Origin: Kalmusia sp. IMI 367209
Taxonomy: Eukaryota > Ascomycota > Dothideomycetes > Pleosporales > Didymosphaeriaceae
DNA length: 64,000 bases
Assembly (NCBI GenBank): GCA_027946365.1
Contig: JAPEUQ010000005.1
Location: 620,001-684,000 of the forward strand
Reading direction: 5' to 3'
Part shown: piece by piece, positions 1-12,119 of the stretch
Layout of the letters: the number at the start of each line of letters is the position of its first letter
Position numbering within the stretch: position 1 is the first letter of the stretch
Position numbers and translations under genes: made by a program
Notes under the pieces: generated by a model
The model's database searches: none
What the model saw: the letters and a program-made list of their open reading frames with translations, nothing else
What the model was told of the DNA's origin: nothing

Positions 1-859
1 AGCCGGTGTTGTTGATGAAAGTGGCGAAGACAAATCTCGCATGCTGATGAGTTGGCGCAGTCGCAGGCACTGTTATCATCGTGACAAAGAAAGAGACCAG
101 AGAAGTCCAGAGGGCGACTGTGGCAACTCCTGGGAGCGTTTTCCCGTAGCAGTTGAACACGAAGCAGAAAATGTTGACTAATTGATATGCCACGAATACC
201 ATCCATCGTTCGATAACACTACAATCGTCAGTCAAAGGCTTATGCTTTTAGAGCGTCCGTCTCATTTTAGCGTATCTTTTCCTATAGCTAAAAAGAATTT
301 GCCACATTCAAGGGATTGTGTACCACTGCAAGTCATGACGAGGTATGGGGATCTCAACTTACAGATCCGGGTGGGTAAGCTGATAACAACCAACCAGAGC
401 ACTCCCAGCTGCGAGTGCAACGCTTGCACTTGTAAACATGGACCCAGCCCAAGCAAACCACCCTGTGAGATAACTCGCGATATTTGCATACTTCTTCGGC
501 GCTAGTTCGTTTGCCCAAAAATATTGACCACCGGCGTTTGGCATGGCGCTCGCCAACTCGCTCAATGTGACACCGATGCAAGTCGATATCAGTGCAAGGA
601 GTATCACGCCGTAGATGACGAGAATGGGACCTCCCGAATTGATGCCCGTCACCAGAGCTGCCGAGATACCGAACCAGGTATTTGTGAGCGAGAATCCCAC
701 ACCAAGGACGGACCACACGCTGAAATTCCTCTGCATATCTTGTGTATATCCCATTTCGGCTAGCTTCAGGGCATCCTGGTCGAAACTCGCAGCGTCACCG
801 TTCTTCACATCGATTGACTGCTGAGGCGCAAGCGCCTTCTCGTGGTCCGAATCGCCCAT
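1..859 (-). CDS. APC-superfamily permease (GABA/choline-type), 5' part only
   Basis: Predicted plasma-membrane amino-acid/polyamine/choline permease; the 3' part lies beyond the window edge. Exons read 859-363 and 218-1, with an intron at 219-362 (GTAAGT..TAG) joining in phase. The start ATG at 859 gives an acidic cytosolic N-terminus followed by the APC signature region (FSVWSVLGVGFSLTNTWFGI), helices with GGPILVIYGVILLALISTCIG, and the SELASAMPNAGGQYFWA motif typical of fungal GABA permease/Uga4 and choline transporter/Hnm1 relatives. The second exon adds further membrane helices containing FNCYGKTLPG. Substrate cannot be decided from this fragment. An in-frame extension upstream of 859 lacks homology-like sequence and is treated as 5' UTR. 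Confidence 0.85.
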
Positions 860-2540
860 GCTGAAGAGGTTCCGATTGCAGCAGTGAAAGTCAAGACGGA
901 GGCGTCGTAGGTGCAAGCAGGATATATGTGGGTCGATGCCAGGGTAGGCGCGCGGGAGATTGCCGCCGCTTAGGTGACGACGGAGCTTTGTGGTGGACGA
1001 GGACTTGGAACAGACGCAGGCTATAGATTGGGAAGCAGGGAGACAGAGGATGGGCACTGGGAGGGAGAGGAGCGCGGTATTTACAGGGTCTGCGTAATCA
1101 ACTGGGGGTTTGCGAGTGTGAAGGTGAGGAGATAAGGTAAGACGGCGAATCGGACAGGGCCAATTGAACAGGCAAAGGCGCACATGGGGGCAGGCACGAC
1201 CACGACGTAGCTACCACCAACCGGGCTGGTCGTGGTTGCCGGTCGTCTTTGCTCGGCGGTATAATGTCCAGTTGCGACGATGCGGACTGTCGTCCTCGAG
1301 CGAGTAAGCGATATGGATGATTCGGCCGACTAGCTGGATCGAGGAAACAAACGCTTAGTATGAGCGGGCGTCTGATCAAGCGCGTGGGTGAGGCGTGCGG
1401 AGAAGGACGGCGTGCATTTGTTTCGATGCTTGCCCAGGCACCCTGGGTGCATGCTTGAGATTGGCACGCTTAATCTCGCGCAAGGAGTGCAAGGAGTGCG
1501 AGGGGTGCGGACCCTGCTCAGATAGCACTTGGGAATGCTATCTTGACTTATCGGATAGTGACTGACACTGGGCACTTGGGGGGGCAGCACACCATCCACC
1601 ATCTGCACGTCTTTCCGTAGATTCGACCGGCCTGCCTGCATGTTCGTCTTGGATCGAGTGCCAACGAGTGCGTACAATGATGCGGTGCCCTCGGAACAGA
1701 CTGCATGCGACTTCTCGTGTCCATATGCCTGGGTTGTCTGCGGCAGCTGCTGTGAATGGCCGACGAGCGCCTATCATCGATTTCCGACGTAATCGGTCGG
1801 CGTCAGATGAGCCATCGTCTTGCGTAGAGCAGCTCGTCGCGGGTGCGGAACCGCTACCGCATGCTTAGGGCCACTGCGTTAGCCTGTGATGAGATGGAGT
1901 CGCACAACAGGATCGCCCAGAGTGTGTACCTTACACAAGATGAGAGGAACTTGTCGTTGTGCCTCGATAACATCCCGCGTAGTTGTTTAGATCTGGTCGG
2001 TGTGTGGGCCACTCGACTGCGGATCCGCAATCATCACAGACTAAGAGATATGAACTACGCTTTATCTCCCGCAGACCTCGTGTTCAATGTGCAAGTGTGT
2101 ATCTCGTGGCGCGCGGCTAGAATGCCTACCCGATGCGGTATATGAGTCCAGACGCATGCTTCAATGCACTTCGGAGCTGATCGCCGACCCTCCATCGATA
2201 GCTGCTGTCATCATCATCGTTCAAGGCCAGCACTCTGCATAGCCTCTGAGGTCAGATGCGGCGCTGGAAGGTGACGATTGCATATATGAGGGACACACGA
2301 CCGCCTCCGCAACGCTTTTTGTGCTCCTGACTGCAGGTGTCGTGCAACCGGCATAGACTCCGGTCCCGCTATTGCGCATAGAGCTGGTTTGCGAAGAGTG
2401 GTGTCGAAATTTGACACCGAAGAGTTTGATGCTGAGGAGCTTGTCTGATCAACATCGTTAGGGCAATCAGTGCTAATACTCTTTGTACTTCTCATCCAGC
2501 CTCGGAGGCTGGACACTCAGCCAAAGAAAAAGCAAAACTT

Positions 2541-2574
<34 letters not shown>

Positions 2575-3798
2575 GGTAGATTCTGGGTTGATCCCGGCTA
2601 TCCCAGCCCGCCATGTAGTCGGCAAGCCCATTCACCGCCTTCGTACACCGAGACGCCGCACCGTGAGAGCTTCTGCCGAGATCCGAAGCGCTCTCGAGTC
2701 TTGTACTATGTTGCATCAGCTCGAATGAGGCGGTCTACTGCTACCTGCGGTAAGGCCCGGTAAGATCAACGTGGTATCAAGATGGTGTCACGAACCAGGA
2801 GCGGTGATATTGGCAGCCGCATTGCTTTTCCAGCTCTTTCGCACCTGCACATCAAACGAATCATAGCAATGTGGGAGCTGCACCCGTCTAGTCATTGGGC
2901 TATTGAAACATGCTTCCGTTCCTGGAAATTTCTGCCAGACCCTTTGGTTGGGACATGGCTTGTTAGGGTCGAAGTCGAGATGTCGTGTCGTTGGAAGCGC
3001 GTGTGATCCGTAGCAGCAGTATCAATGACGCAAGGCTTCCTGTTCCTGTCGGCCGCCACGAGCTGCAGCGGCGGGCCTGATGTCCATCGCAATGCAGATG
3101 GCCTGAAAAGGAATGTTTGCATCCCGTTTCAGGCATGGTGTCATCTCGAACTTTAGTCGTGTGTAAGCGTCGTGTTTTGTAGTCTTCCCGATACGGCCAT
3201 GGTATAGCCGGATGCGGAAGTGCATTGCTGCACATATCTCGCCCAGCCCCGAGCGCGCACCAGAACGCAAGGAAGACCCTCGATCAATCGGCAATGAAGC
3301 GATCGGAAGGTGAATATTGCTTTGTGGTGGCCGGGCAACATCTGCTGAGATGCGATCCTTGTGTGACACGACTAGTTAGATCGATCGGGCAACTTGGATA
3401 GTATGATTATAGGTCTGTACGATTGATGCTTTGAGGGGGATTCAAAAAGTACATAATATATCGTAAAAAAAAGCTGGAAAATCCGATGTCGATGTTGGTG
3501 GAGAGCGGGCGAGAGACATGTAACTGTTGAGTGATTGATAGGAAAACACCACGCCGTATCCACGTAAAGCCGTACAGCCGCCCCCCTGATCCCTTAAGCT
3601 GCAGCCCAACTCCCAACATTGCCCTCATCATATACCTCCATCGCGTCCCTACATATGCAGACCATTGCGTGCCATGTACCAGAATGCCTGCAGTGTTGCA
3701 GCTTGATTATTTTCGCCATTAGTAGGGGGTATCCATATCCGAGATGCGCCGCCGGTGCTGTCTGCTTTAAATCAAAACAGAAGCAACTACATGTATAT
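860..3798. other. Intergenic region, 2.9 kb, no supported gene
   Basis: It lies between the 5' end of the permease and the 3' end of the MADS-box gene. Several open frames of 60-115 codons occur on both strands, but none has recognisable motifs, intron structure or convincing codon use. The only structured feature seen is a TC/AC dinucleotide tract at 2540-2574. The part near 860-1180 is presumably the permease promoter and 5' UTR. Confidence 0.6.
2540..2574. repeat. (TC)12(AC)5 compound microsatellite
   Basis: Uninterrupted TC dinucleotides run into AC dinucleotides in the intergenic region. It is likely length-polymorphic and has no apparent coding role. Confidence 0.9.
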
Positions 3799-4660
3799 TT
3801 AGCTGAGCTTCTGGTCCTGCGGGTAGTGCTGCGCAGGGTGACGGGGCATACCGCCTTGCGGCATTCCCGGGTACTGAGTCGACGGCTGCTGTTGCTGAAG
3901 ATACTGCTGGTAGTGCAGGGCCGCTTCGGGAGTCATGTACGCTTGGGGCATACCGCCGCTAGGCGCCATTCCACGCGGCTGGCCAGCGGGAACCTGGGCG
4001 TGGCTGTCTTCGGGAGAGTCTACTGGGCCATCGTCGACGCCGTTCGCGTTGTCAATTGAGGGCTCAGGCGCGTTCAAACAGGCCTGCGACGCGTTAGTTT
4101 TTGGATGCGATAGCCTTCGGTCGTTCACAATGTACGCACCTGGATGAGGTTCTTGCCCTCGGGTTTCGTGACGAGGGGCTGCAGCTTGGGCGTTGTGAAT
4201 GTGTAGACGAGACCCGTCTCGGACACGACGAGCAGCAGCACCTGGGTGCCGGTCAGAACGGATAATTCGTAGGCCTGGACACGAGAGCGAGTTAGCAAGG
4301 AAGACAGCGCGTGGGTTGTTTCTCATGCGACGCGGGTAAACAGCGTGCGCGCGTGTTAAGACGGGGATGCGGCGCCGCCAGGCGTCGGCAGCGTAGACGT
4401 CGACGTACCTTCTTCATGATGCCGGCCTTGCGCTTGGAGAAGGTGATGTGCCGACGCGACTTGTCCTGGATGAACTTGATCTCAATCTTCCTGCGCTCGC
4501 GACCGGGCTTGTCGTCGTCGTCATCGTCGTCGTCCTGGGCCGGGCGCGGGCGCTTGGTGCCGCGGTTTGCATCGCCTGCAACGAGTGCGCCATTGTTGGT
4601 GAGGTCGTCGTGGACCGAGGGCGACGCGTTCTGGTCGTGGTCGGTGATTTCTGAGGCCAT
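3799..4660 (-). CDS. mcm1: Mcm1/SRF-type MADS-box transcription factor
   Basis: Nuclear DNA-binding regulator of the SRF/Mcm1 class, which in fungi controls mating, cell-cycle and developmental genes by binding CC(A/T)6GG-like boxes with partner proteins. Three exons, 4660-4409, 4274-4140 and 4083-3799, give 223 residues with frame kept across both introns. Residues 1-55 are disordered and contain eight consecutive Asp (43-50). The MADS domain spans about 57-130 and includes RRKIEIKFIQDKSRRHITFS, KRKAGIMKK, the AYELSVLTGTQVLLLVVSETG core and the EGKNLIQACLNAP tail seen in Mcm1. The rest is Gln/Pro/Met-rich, a common activation-type region. The first intron interrupts the MADS domain just after the basic helix. 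It is divergently oriented to the tetraspanin gene, with 1.77 kb between the start codons. Confidence 0.95.
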
Positions 4661-6431
4661 GGTGGTGGACGCAGATGAGATTGGTTACTCGTGTTTTGGC
4701 TAACTGCTTTTGCGGGCGAGCAGCTTTTGTGGGGATTTCCTGTTTGGCAGAAGCCGGCGTGGAGTGGTCGTTACAGGCGCTGTGAGGAGGGGTTAGGCCA
4801 AAAAGAATCGGGGCGGATGAAAGAGGAAAAGCAGGCGCGCTTGGAATGAAAAAGATCAGTGGTTCGGGGGGCTGCGCTGACTGAACCCTTTGTGGTGTGG
4901 GCGGGCGGGCAAAGAATGCAAGGAAAGGCAGGCCAGAGGGCGCTTCGGTCGCACAGCGGCCGGCGGAGACAGCGCGGCCCTTGGCTCGCAAACTAATAAT
5001 ACGGCGGCTGGTAGAGGCTGGTGCGGTACGTACCTGTGGTGCAAGTGGCAGCGCGGAGCTGGTTCGATCGGGGTGAGCAGCTGGGGCGCCGGTGCAGGTG
5101 CGGAGAGGGAGCTGGGCCGAATGCGTTTAAGAGAACCGGCCGTGAATGGCAGAGATGGACGCAGAGGGCGGGCGGGCAAGCACAGCGTACGTGTGTCTCA
5201 GAGAGGGAAAGCGACGGAGAGATTGGGGAAAGTGAAACGGGCGGCAGGCACGTATATTTTGACGGCTCCCGACGACTGGGGGCCGGACACGGTTGGCTGC
5301 GCTTGGTGAGCTCACCCTGTCTGTCGTCCTGAATCGCTGATCGGGCGGCCGCGAGCGCGCGCAGATAGCGGGCCTGTGGGTGTTCACGTGCGCCCGGTCG
5401 CGTCGTCGCTGTGATGGGACTTGCAGCAGCCGACGGCGACGGGGTTTTTCTTCTTCCCCCCAGCGTCGTCTGCGCGTGCGCCGTGTGTTGCTGTGTCTAT
5501 ACACAGAGCGCAGGTCGCGGCGCTCAAACAGGTAACTGTCAGGTCTACTCTAAGCAGGCACGCCCAGCGCGCTTTCCCCAGCCGGGTGGCCAGGGTGGAC
5601 TTCGTTAGTGTCCCTAGCGGTGATTGAGCGGCAAATCAGGGGAGGCGCGACCCGCTTTTGGTGCCGCTGCCACTGCTAGCTGCTGACCTCAGCGTGAGAG
5701 GGCCGGCGGCGAAGCGGCCGTGAAGCGGCCTCGACGGTGCACATGTGCTGCGCGAGGCTTCGGGGCAGTCGCGCCCTTACCGCCTTCCGTCTTCGGCTGG
5801 CGCAGGTCGAGACGATGCAGGCGCCACCAACCTTCACCGCAACATTGGAATTGGTCGCTGGCGGACACACGTGCTCGACGCTACCCTCGACGCTACCCTC
5901 GACCGCACCCTCGACCGCACCCTCGACGCGTCGCCGCAGCGCTTCGCGAACACCGACGACGCCGTCTCTGCTGCATCTCGCCATCGTTCTGCCGTCGACG
6001 TTCCATCTGCTGCGTCGCCGACAGTCGCACGCCGCCTGCGCTGCCAGTCGACCCACGCCGGCGTTTGCGACGCTGATTCGTCCGCCCGCCGGCTGCTACG
6101 CTCCTGAAACCACTCACGCCTCGCCTCGCCCACCTGCGACGCGCCCACGAGAGCCTCTTAATGCTCGACGACTGCTAGATACTAACCCCCCATGCTCTCC
6201 CATTCGTCTTGCCGCTGTTTTCCTTTCTTCACTTCGTTTCTTAGCATCTAATCTCCATTTCTGCACATCGTCGTTCGCGAGCTCGCCGGACGGCTCCGCC
6301 ATCGACTTACATTCATTCATTCTTTTTTGGAACCAGAACGCATTGCAAGCCCTCGCCAAGTGACGCCCTCTCTACTCCCTAGACCGACTGCGATCGTCGC
6401 GACCGTCGCGTAGGACGGCAACGCCGCCACC
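4661..6431. other. Divergent promoter region between mcm1 and the tetraspanin gene
   Basis: A GC-rich 1.77-kb region carrying both promoters and 5' UTRs. Long open frames exist on both strands (for example a 208-codon frame ending at 6363), but their Arg/Ser/Pro/Ala-rich translations mirror each other and show no domain. I read them as by-products of high GC. A 12-bp tandem repeat lies at 5874-5930. Confidence 0.6.
5874..5930. repeat. 12-bp tandem repeat, about 4.5 copies
   Basis: Units of the form CCTCGACGCTAC and CCTCGACCGCAC follow each other head to tail within the mcm1/tetraspanin intergenic region. Read in frame on the plus strand they would encode repeated ATLD/RTLD, but the surrounding frame is not believed to be a gene. 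Confidence 0.85.
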
Positions 6432-7417
6432 ATGCCCACCAAGCTGATGATGTTCTTTGTGGGGCTGGACTTCCTCTTCGCTGGATGTGGAGGACTGTTG
6501 CTGGGCTTCTCTCTCATCTCTGAGCAGCGGATGCGCGAAAGTCCTACCGTGAACAATGTAGCGGAAAATGTGCTGCTCGGTCAATGCCCGTTGACAGGTA
6601 CGATTGATATATGGCGCGACTGTGGCGGCGCCTGTGCTGCGTTGGGCAGCGGGAGACAATATTGATGTCCCTGATGAGAACCACGGCATCAATACAACGT
6701 CACCGCATGTTTGATTCAGTGGCACAGGCCGACCACATTCTATCAGCGAGATGCACTAACAGTTTTGCAGCTGGGGTGGTAAACGCCGTCTTCATCTTTG
6801 TCACATTCCTGTTGTCTCTACCTGCGCTCTTTCTCCCAATGAATCGAGGTTGGCTGCGTACCCAAGGCTGGCTGGTCGTTGTCTGCGCCACCTTTACTCT
6901 CGGTCTAGGTCTTGCAGTCTGGGTAGATACGCTGCAGACTCGTGCTGAACTGAGTGAGATCTGGCAGCGCGAATCCACTCTTACCCGGAGTCTTCTGCAG
7001 CAAAAGGTGTGTATAATCTTCCATTTCTGGATGCTAAGCGGTTGGGGAATTTAGAGTTGGTACACGTGCTGTGCTGCAACCTTATTCCATTCCATGGCAT
7101 CCGGGGCGGGTGCTATCCCAAAGACGGTGCTGACACGAGCCTAGTTTAACTGCTGCGGATACTTTAACTCGACCGATGGCACAGTTTTCTTCGATAGTAC
7201 CTGTCTTAATCCACTCGTTGCTGCGCAAAAGGGCGGCTGCATTGCACCTTTCTCTTCGTTCGCAAACAGGTACCTCGACTTGATCTTCACCGCCGCATTC
7301 GGTATCGTTGGTGTGGACGCGCTTCTCGTATTGTGTGTCGCCATGGTTCTCCAGTACAGGTCAGAGCAGGAGAGGTATAGGCACATCGACGAGAAAAATG
7401 GTCTGGGTGGACTATAG
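6432..7417 (+). CDS. PLS1: Fungal tetraspanin, Pls1-like
   Basis: Four-helix membrane protein of the tetraspanin family; Pls1 orthologues are required for appressorium-mediated penetration in plant pathogens and act in other morphogenetic switches in saprobes. Exons 6432-6597, 6771-7006 and 7145-7417 give 224 residues, close to the usual Pls1 length. Helix 1 is near residues 5-27. Two more helices are encoded in exon 2, around VFIFVTFLLSLPALFL and WLVVVCATFTLGLGLAVW. The large extracellular loop starts in exon 3 with the diagnostic CCG motif (Cys137-Cys138-Gly139 in FNCCGYF) and holds further cysteines (STCLNP and GGCIAP). Helix 4 (FGIVGVDALLVLCVAMVL) is followed by a short charged tail. The start ATG has a CACC context. 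Confidence 0.93.
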
Positions 7418-9410
7418 GGGATTGCGCAGAGGGTGAAGGGGGTGTCGTCAAGAGAGGGGTAGTGCGGGATGGGTTTTGAAGAGATGGATGGACAGCTTGT
7501 TAACCATACCGACTATCTGAACGTCTCTATCTTTCCCACCCATCTCCGATCTTCGTTATGTGGTGGTAATGGTAAAGCACAAGTAGCAACCTTTTCAGCG
7601 GTGCTGATAGGCTACACAGTATATATCCTTCTTTTGTATTCATTCGAGCTTCTGCATTAGCGTTCTTCCCATAGACGAAATCATATATGCCCTACGCAAT
7701 GAACCACCATAAAAAAAACCAATTCTCGCCCACAGCCACTAAACGTGAACGAGGTGAATTCTAGAAGAGCGTTCCGCATTCCTCTCCGCAGGGACAGGCA
7801 TACCAGTTCGTTTCCCGCGTGCATCACCACCATGACGGCTCGCCGCGGCTGCTCGCACACTTCGGCCCCCAATCCCCCAACCTAAACCCCTTCGACCCGA
7901 TACCGGCAAAGCCACCGCAAGCGCACGACTCATGTCTTGCAGCTATTTCCTGCAGCTCTTTATCCCCCCCACATTTTCCCACTTCAGCCCGTGACCAGGC
8001 AGCCAGTCTTGGGGGGGCGTCAGGGTAGCCCAAAGTCCGCACGCGGCATCCGAGTCCCGAGCTTGCGCATTTAATTCCCGAGGGCTCCGCGTCGAAGCTT
8101 GACGACTGGACGGACATACTGTAGGCCATGGAAGCGTTACATTTAAGCGATGGGGCATGGTAGAAGCAGCTCTTGCCGGGGGGGGTCGGTGGCACGTCAG
8201 CTGACGGGACCTATTTTTGCCTGCGCGGGTCTGAGAAAAGTGCTGAGTGCTTGAACGGGGGTGGTTGCACGAAATGTGTTGTGATTGCGCGACGCGCACC
8301 GCCTACCTTCCCCTCTTCCTCTTCTGAGCGATTTCCATTGCAGTGGCGAATCTCATGCTGTACGTGCCGCGCTCCCCATCAATCACGCCCGCCCAACCGC
8401 TCTTATCGGGGGAGGGGCCCAATCGAGAAGGAGCTTCGTCAACGCGTCACCCGTGTTCCCTCCTCATCTTACCCCAGCCCCAGCGCGGTTCTGCTCGTTC
8501 CACGAGATGGTACCTGACGATCCCCCTGATGCCGACATTGAAACTTGGCGCTCTACGAGGGTCGGAAAAATGTTGACGTGTCTAGGCGCTGCGGGCGTTG
8601 TTGCTTGAGGGTGTTTGGACCAGGGGGCGGGATGGGCCGTTGGAGAGGGTGCGTCGGCTGGGCTAAGGGGTTTGAGCTCTGTCCGCGGGTTTCGCGTTCG
8701 GCTTCAAGTGTGTTCGGCGCGTTTGTAAAGTCCTTGTCGTCCCGTTGACTTCCGTGAGACGAGCTCATGGCTATCTGTTTTGCGTCTATTTTTTATGATA
8801 TGATCGAACATGTGCCTGTGTAATGGGGAAATCGTATTCACGAGGGACTCCGTGTGTAGCACGGTATAGTACCTATCAGCGCTATAAATCTTGAAGCCTC
8901 TCATATTAGTCGACCGAGTTTTGGAGGGCGTTTCGTCTCAGGATACATAATACAAAAGCCGACACCTCGTTCTTTCCTGCGAACATCATACAAGGCTTCA
9001 CGGATTGTTGCTCCAACTGGTGAAGATGCACATGTGATGCTGGGTGCCACCGCGCAATGAACACTGGTCTGCCTACAAGACTTGCTGCTATTCGTGTCGA
9101 CGGCGGAAGAGAGTGGTGGAGTTGAATTTAATTCAGGGCTATTTAGCGTCCTGTGAAGAGTTTACGCTGTGCATCGATGGGTTCGGGATTAGAGTAGCTG
9201 TGGATTGACGCAGCAGGTGTCCATCGGAGTTTTGAATGCACAGGCAGTACTGGCTTGATTATGTTTGGATGGCGCGGCAGATTAGTGTAGCATAGCAATA
9301 TGCAGCTCTCTATACACTATCCGAAACTGTATGTTTAGTTCAGACTCGATAGCTACATCGAAGCGTATCGTCGTCATTTCAACAAAGCTCACTTCCTCCC
9401 CCCGTAACCT
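7418..9410. other. Intergenic region, 2 kb, no gene seen
   Basis: It lies between the 3' ends of two convergent genes. Short open frames on both strands lack any family signature. AT content rises toward 8760-9400. No tRNA or repeat was recognised. Confidence 0.55.
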
Positions 9411-11850
9411 TCATATATCCATAGCAGCTTCCAAGGCTTCGGCGGCAGCCTCATTTAATGCCTCGTTCGATATGGGCGCCTCAGCTCCACTTTGACTCCT
9501 GTTTGGGATCAAATACTTCATGAACGTAGCCTTAGCCTGCTCGGTATGCTCATCGTCCTTGGAGAACACCTTCTTCAACTTTCGGCCCCCGATTCTGACT
9601 GCATGTTCAAGGCGCGTGCACAGTCGGTCGCAACAGTCATTCGCCGCTAACCTGGTAAGGTCAGTCATCGCACCTGCTACGTTGATGGAGTTGCCTATTA
9701 GTCTGATCTGCTGAGCAAGCGCATCGACCTCTCTATTGAAGTCCTTCTCATCCTTCGATGATGGTGTTGGAGCGAAGATTGCAGACGAAGCGTCCTGAGA
9801 TGCTGGTGGGCTGATAAGTGGTTCATATGGAACTGTTAGAGGTCCTGGCCCAATAGCAATATCAAGAAGCGTGAATCGCGCGGCTAAAGATGCGCAGTCA
9901 GAATTCTTCGTGACTCGAAAATCTTGCGAGGACTCGAGATGAGCGCGTATCAGATTCAAAACTGCAGGGCTACTGAGAGGTTCCGTGATCGTGATCGGGT
10001 ATAGGATAAATGAAAGGGCCAGATGCCGTTGAAGATACGCTGTAAGAGGAGATTTGGACGGTAATGCGCGAACAAGATCTCGTTGTAAGACAGGATGCTT
10101 GATACGCGGAAGTAAGGAAGAAAGGAGGTGATCCAGCTACCAGTTGATTAGATGCTGTGTGATGAAATTCCGGGACTTGCTTACAACTAAGACTAACTCA
10201 TTGTTGCTAGTTATGGGGCACAGGAGCGATTCTATAGTGTCTTGTATAGTGTGCAGTGCACCGGCATCTGACTGCACGCTGTCGTCCATACACATGTGTG
10301 AGAGGACGTACAGCACATGAATTCTCGCTTTAGAATGTATTCTTTATGCTCAAATCAGTGTCAATGCCATGCATTTCTCGAGAAAAAAAACATACCGTGG
10401 GGCGGCAACTTGCAGAAGCTTGCACACATGACTTAAGGATACGGGAAGAGGACGCTTACTCCCTAGAATAACTTAGCTCCTAAACCCGTCACGTGAATGT
10501 CTCTTTCTAAGTGTACCTGCATCAAGCTCATAGCAAGGAACAGCCTCCTGCAAGAGATTCAAGCACTGCATGTCTGCACCAAGTACGTTGAATATTGTTT
10601 CCAGCCTGTCCTTGTCAAGAAGGGTTTTCAGGTGATGATGGTGGACCTAAGGGGCATTAGTGTTACTGCAAGGGTTGTAAGGTAGGCTCTAAACTTACAT
10701 TGAGGAGTTGAATGTATTTGAGGCTGAGCGCTTCACTTCTGCTGTTGCACGCTGTTCAATCAGCTTGAGATGGCCCACTAGTTGAGAAATGTCCATACTT
10801 TGATCAATTATCCATGATGCAAGCTCTTCGGGAAGTTCTCGGAACTGGAAGACTCGCTGTGCGAAGCCAGATAGGAAAGCTTGGTCTCGCGAAGCAGGCT
10901 CTTATAGATAATCAGCTTCGAAGTTTCAATTAAGACCCTGAACCTGCCGCACCTTCAAAATTTGACGTCCAGCCATGCTGCGGTAGGCTATTCATTGGAA
11001 ACGGTGGGTTAGTGGTCGTTGGACTGTCCGAGCCTTCGTTGAAAAAGTGGAAGACACAATTTACATGCAGAGCATTAGTTCTCTGCATAGCGGCATACAG
11101 CTTCTTCGCCTTATCAGGATCGTCATCATCGTGCACTGTATTTGCAACTAAGTCTTCATTTATTTGCACGCTGCGCTCAGGATGATCCTCATGTAAGGGC
11201 TTGTCGAGATCCGCCTGTGCTTGAGCAATCCGTTTCTCCATTTCTGCGTTCTTCTGGGCTGTTTGTACGAATAGTTTAAAGACATCGTCATCTTTCCGCC
11301 TTTTGGGCGGTTGGCGCAATAAATCATCATCCTTGGACGCCCCTCTTGTCCTTGGTGTAGCTACTGCAGTCACAGCCTTGGGCTTGACTGGCGGATCATC
11401 CCATAGGGCGTCTAGGTCGGCCAACGAGTCGCTGTCCGAATCCGAATTGAGCACGACCTCCTTTCCATTTGAGAGTACTCGCTTGCTGGTATGCATGGAG
11501 TTCCCGGAGGACTGTGGTGGTCCAGAGTGGGGTTTTTCGATCGTCCGAGATGCATCTGTGCGTACTGCGGGGTCGCGCGGGCTCGTGGGCGATGGAGAAC
11601 GCGATGGATGAGTTGGGACAGGGGCGTTTACGGACACCTGTATTGCCGTAGGTACTTCTGGGATGGTGGAAGGTACAATGGAACCTGATTCTTGCTGTTC
11701 ATCAGTAGATGAAGCAATGAGTGATTGGGCTGTGGGCCTACCTGGCTGGGCACAAGCTGTATTTTGGCTGCTCTGGAGAGGTTTCTTGGGAACAGGTGCA
11801 AAGAAGTCCCCAATGTTCTGATTCTGAGGGGGCCTTTTCCGTGGGGGCAT
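9411..11850 (-). CDS. Nse6/SLF2-like (CANIN domain) protein, probable SMC5/6-associated factor
   Basis: Seven exons: 11850-10953, 10900-10799, 10751-10699, 10646-10517, 10462-10396, 10341-10185 and 10136-9411. The six introns are 47-54 nt and the spliced frame is continuous for 710 residues. The N-terminal 300 residues are disordered, with a PIP-box-like NQNIGDFF near the start and an acidic SDSDSDSLADLDALWDD stretch. The C-terminal half is helical and reads like the fungal CANIN domain family (segments AFLSGFAQRVFQF, ELPEELASWIIDQ, SEALSLKYIQLLN, RFTLLDIAIG, DFNREVDALAQQI). Family members related to Nse6/SLF2 bind the SMC5/6 complex and aid DNA repair. This assignment is from memory of the family and no search was run. 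An in-frame codon extension upstream to 11913 is possible; 11850 was preferred because the PIP-like motif follows it directly. The mobile element begins 126 bp upstream. Confidence 0.82.
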
Positions 11851-11975
11851 GGTAATAAGGATGCTCTGGTGTTGCCCGCGATGCTTGGCGCGTGGTGGTG
11901 AAGCGAACGGCATGGTCTCTAACGCGCTGACACGTCGGTCACGTGAGCTGCCAAACGTGGTTGGCTTCGAGCATA

Positions 11976-12089
11976 CAGCTCAGCCGACTGGTCAAAAAGC
12001 CAAGCCTACTGGTGGGGTCCGAGCTTCCTCGTGCCAAGTAGTAGGCTTGGCTTTCAAATTAACCGACCAGTCAGCTGAGCTTTACTAAT
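11976..12089 (+). repeat. Left terminal inverted repeat, itself near-palindromic
   Basis: Inverted relative to 15482-15595. Within the repeat the outer arm (CTCAGCCGACTGGTC, AGCCAAGCCTACT) is repeated in inverted orientation at the inner side (AGTAGGCTTGGCT, GACCAGTCAGCTGAG). A single end could therefore fold into a hairpin and resembles a complete small MITE with its own TA borders. Confidence 0.92.
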
Positions 12090-12119
12090 TACGAGTCTTA
12101 TGTAAAATATAAAAAAACA

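Noticed and set aside
5676..6363. Overlapping open frames of up to 208 codons on both strands upstream of the tetraspanin gene
   Set aside because: Translations are Arg/Ser/Pro/Ala-rich, lack any domain, and the strands are open together because of high GC and a 12-bp repeat; more likely promoter and 5' UTR.
7819..8748. Several 70-120-codon frames in the intergenic region
   Set aside because: No motif, no consistent strand and no splice structure.
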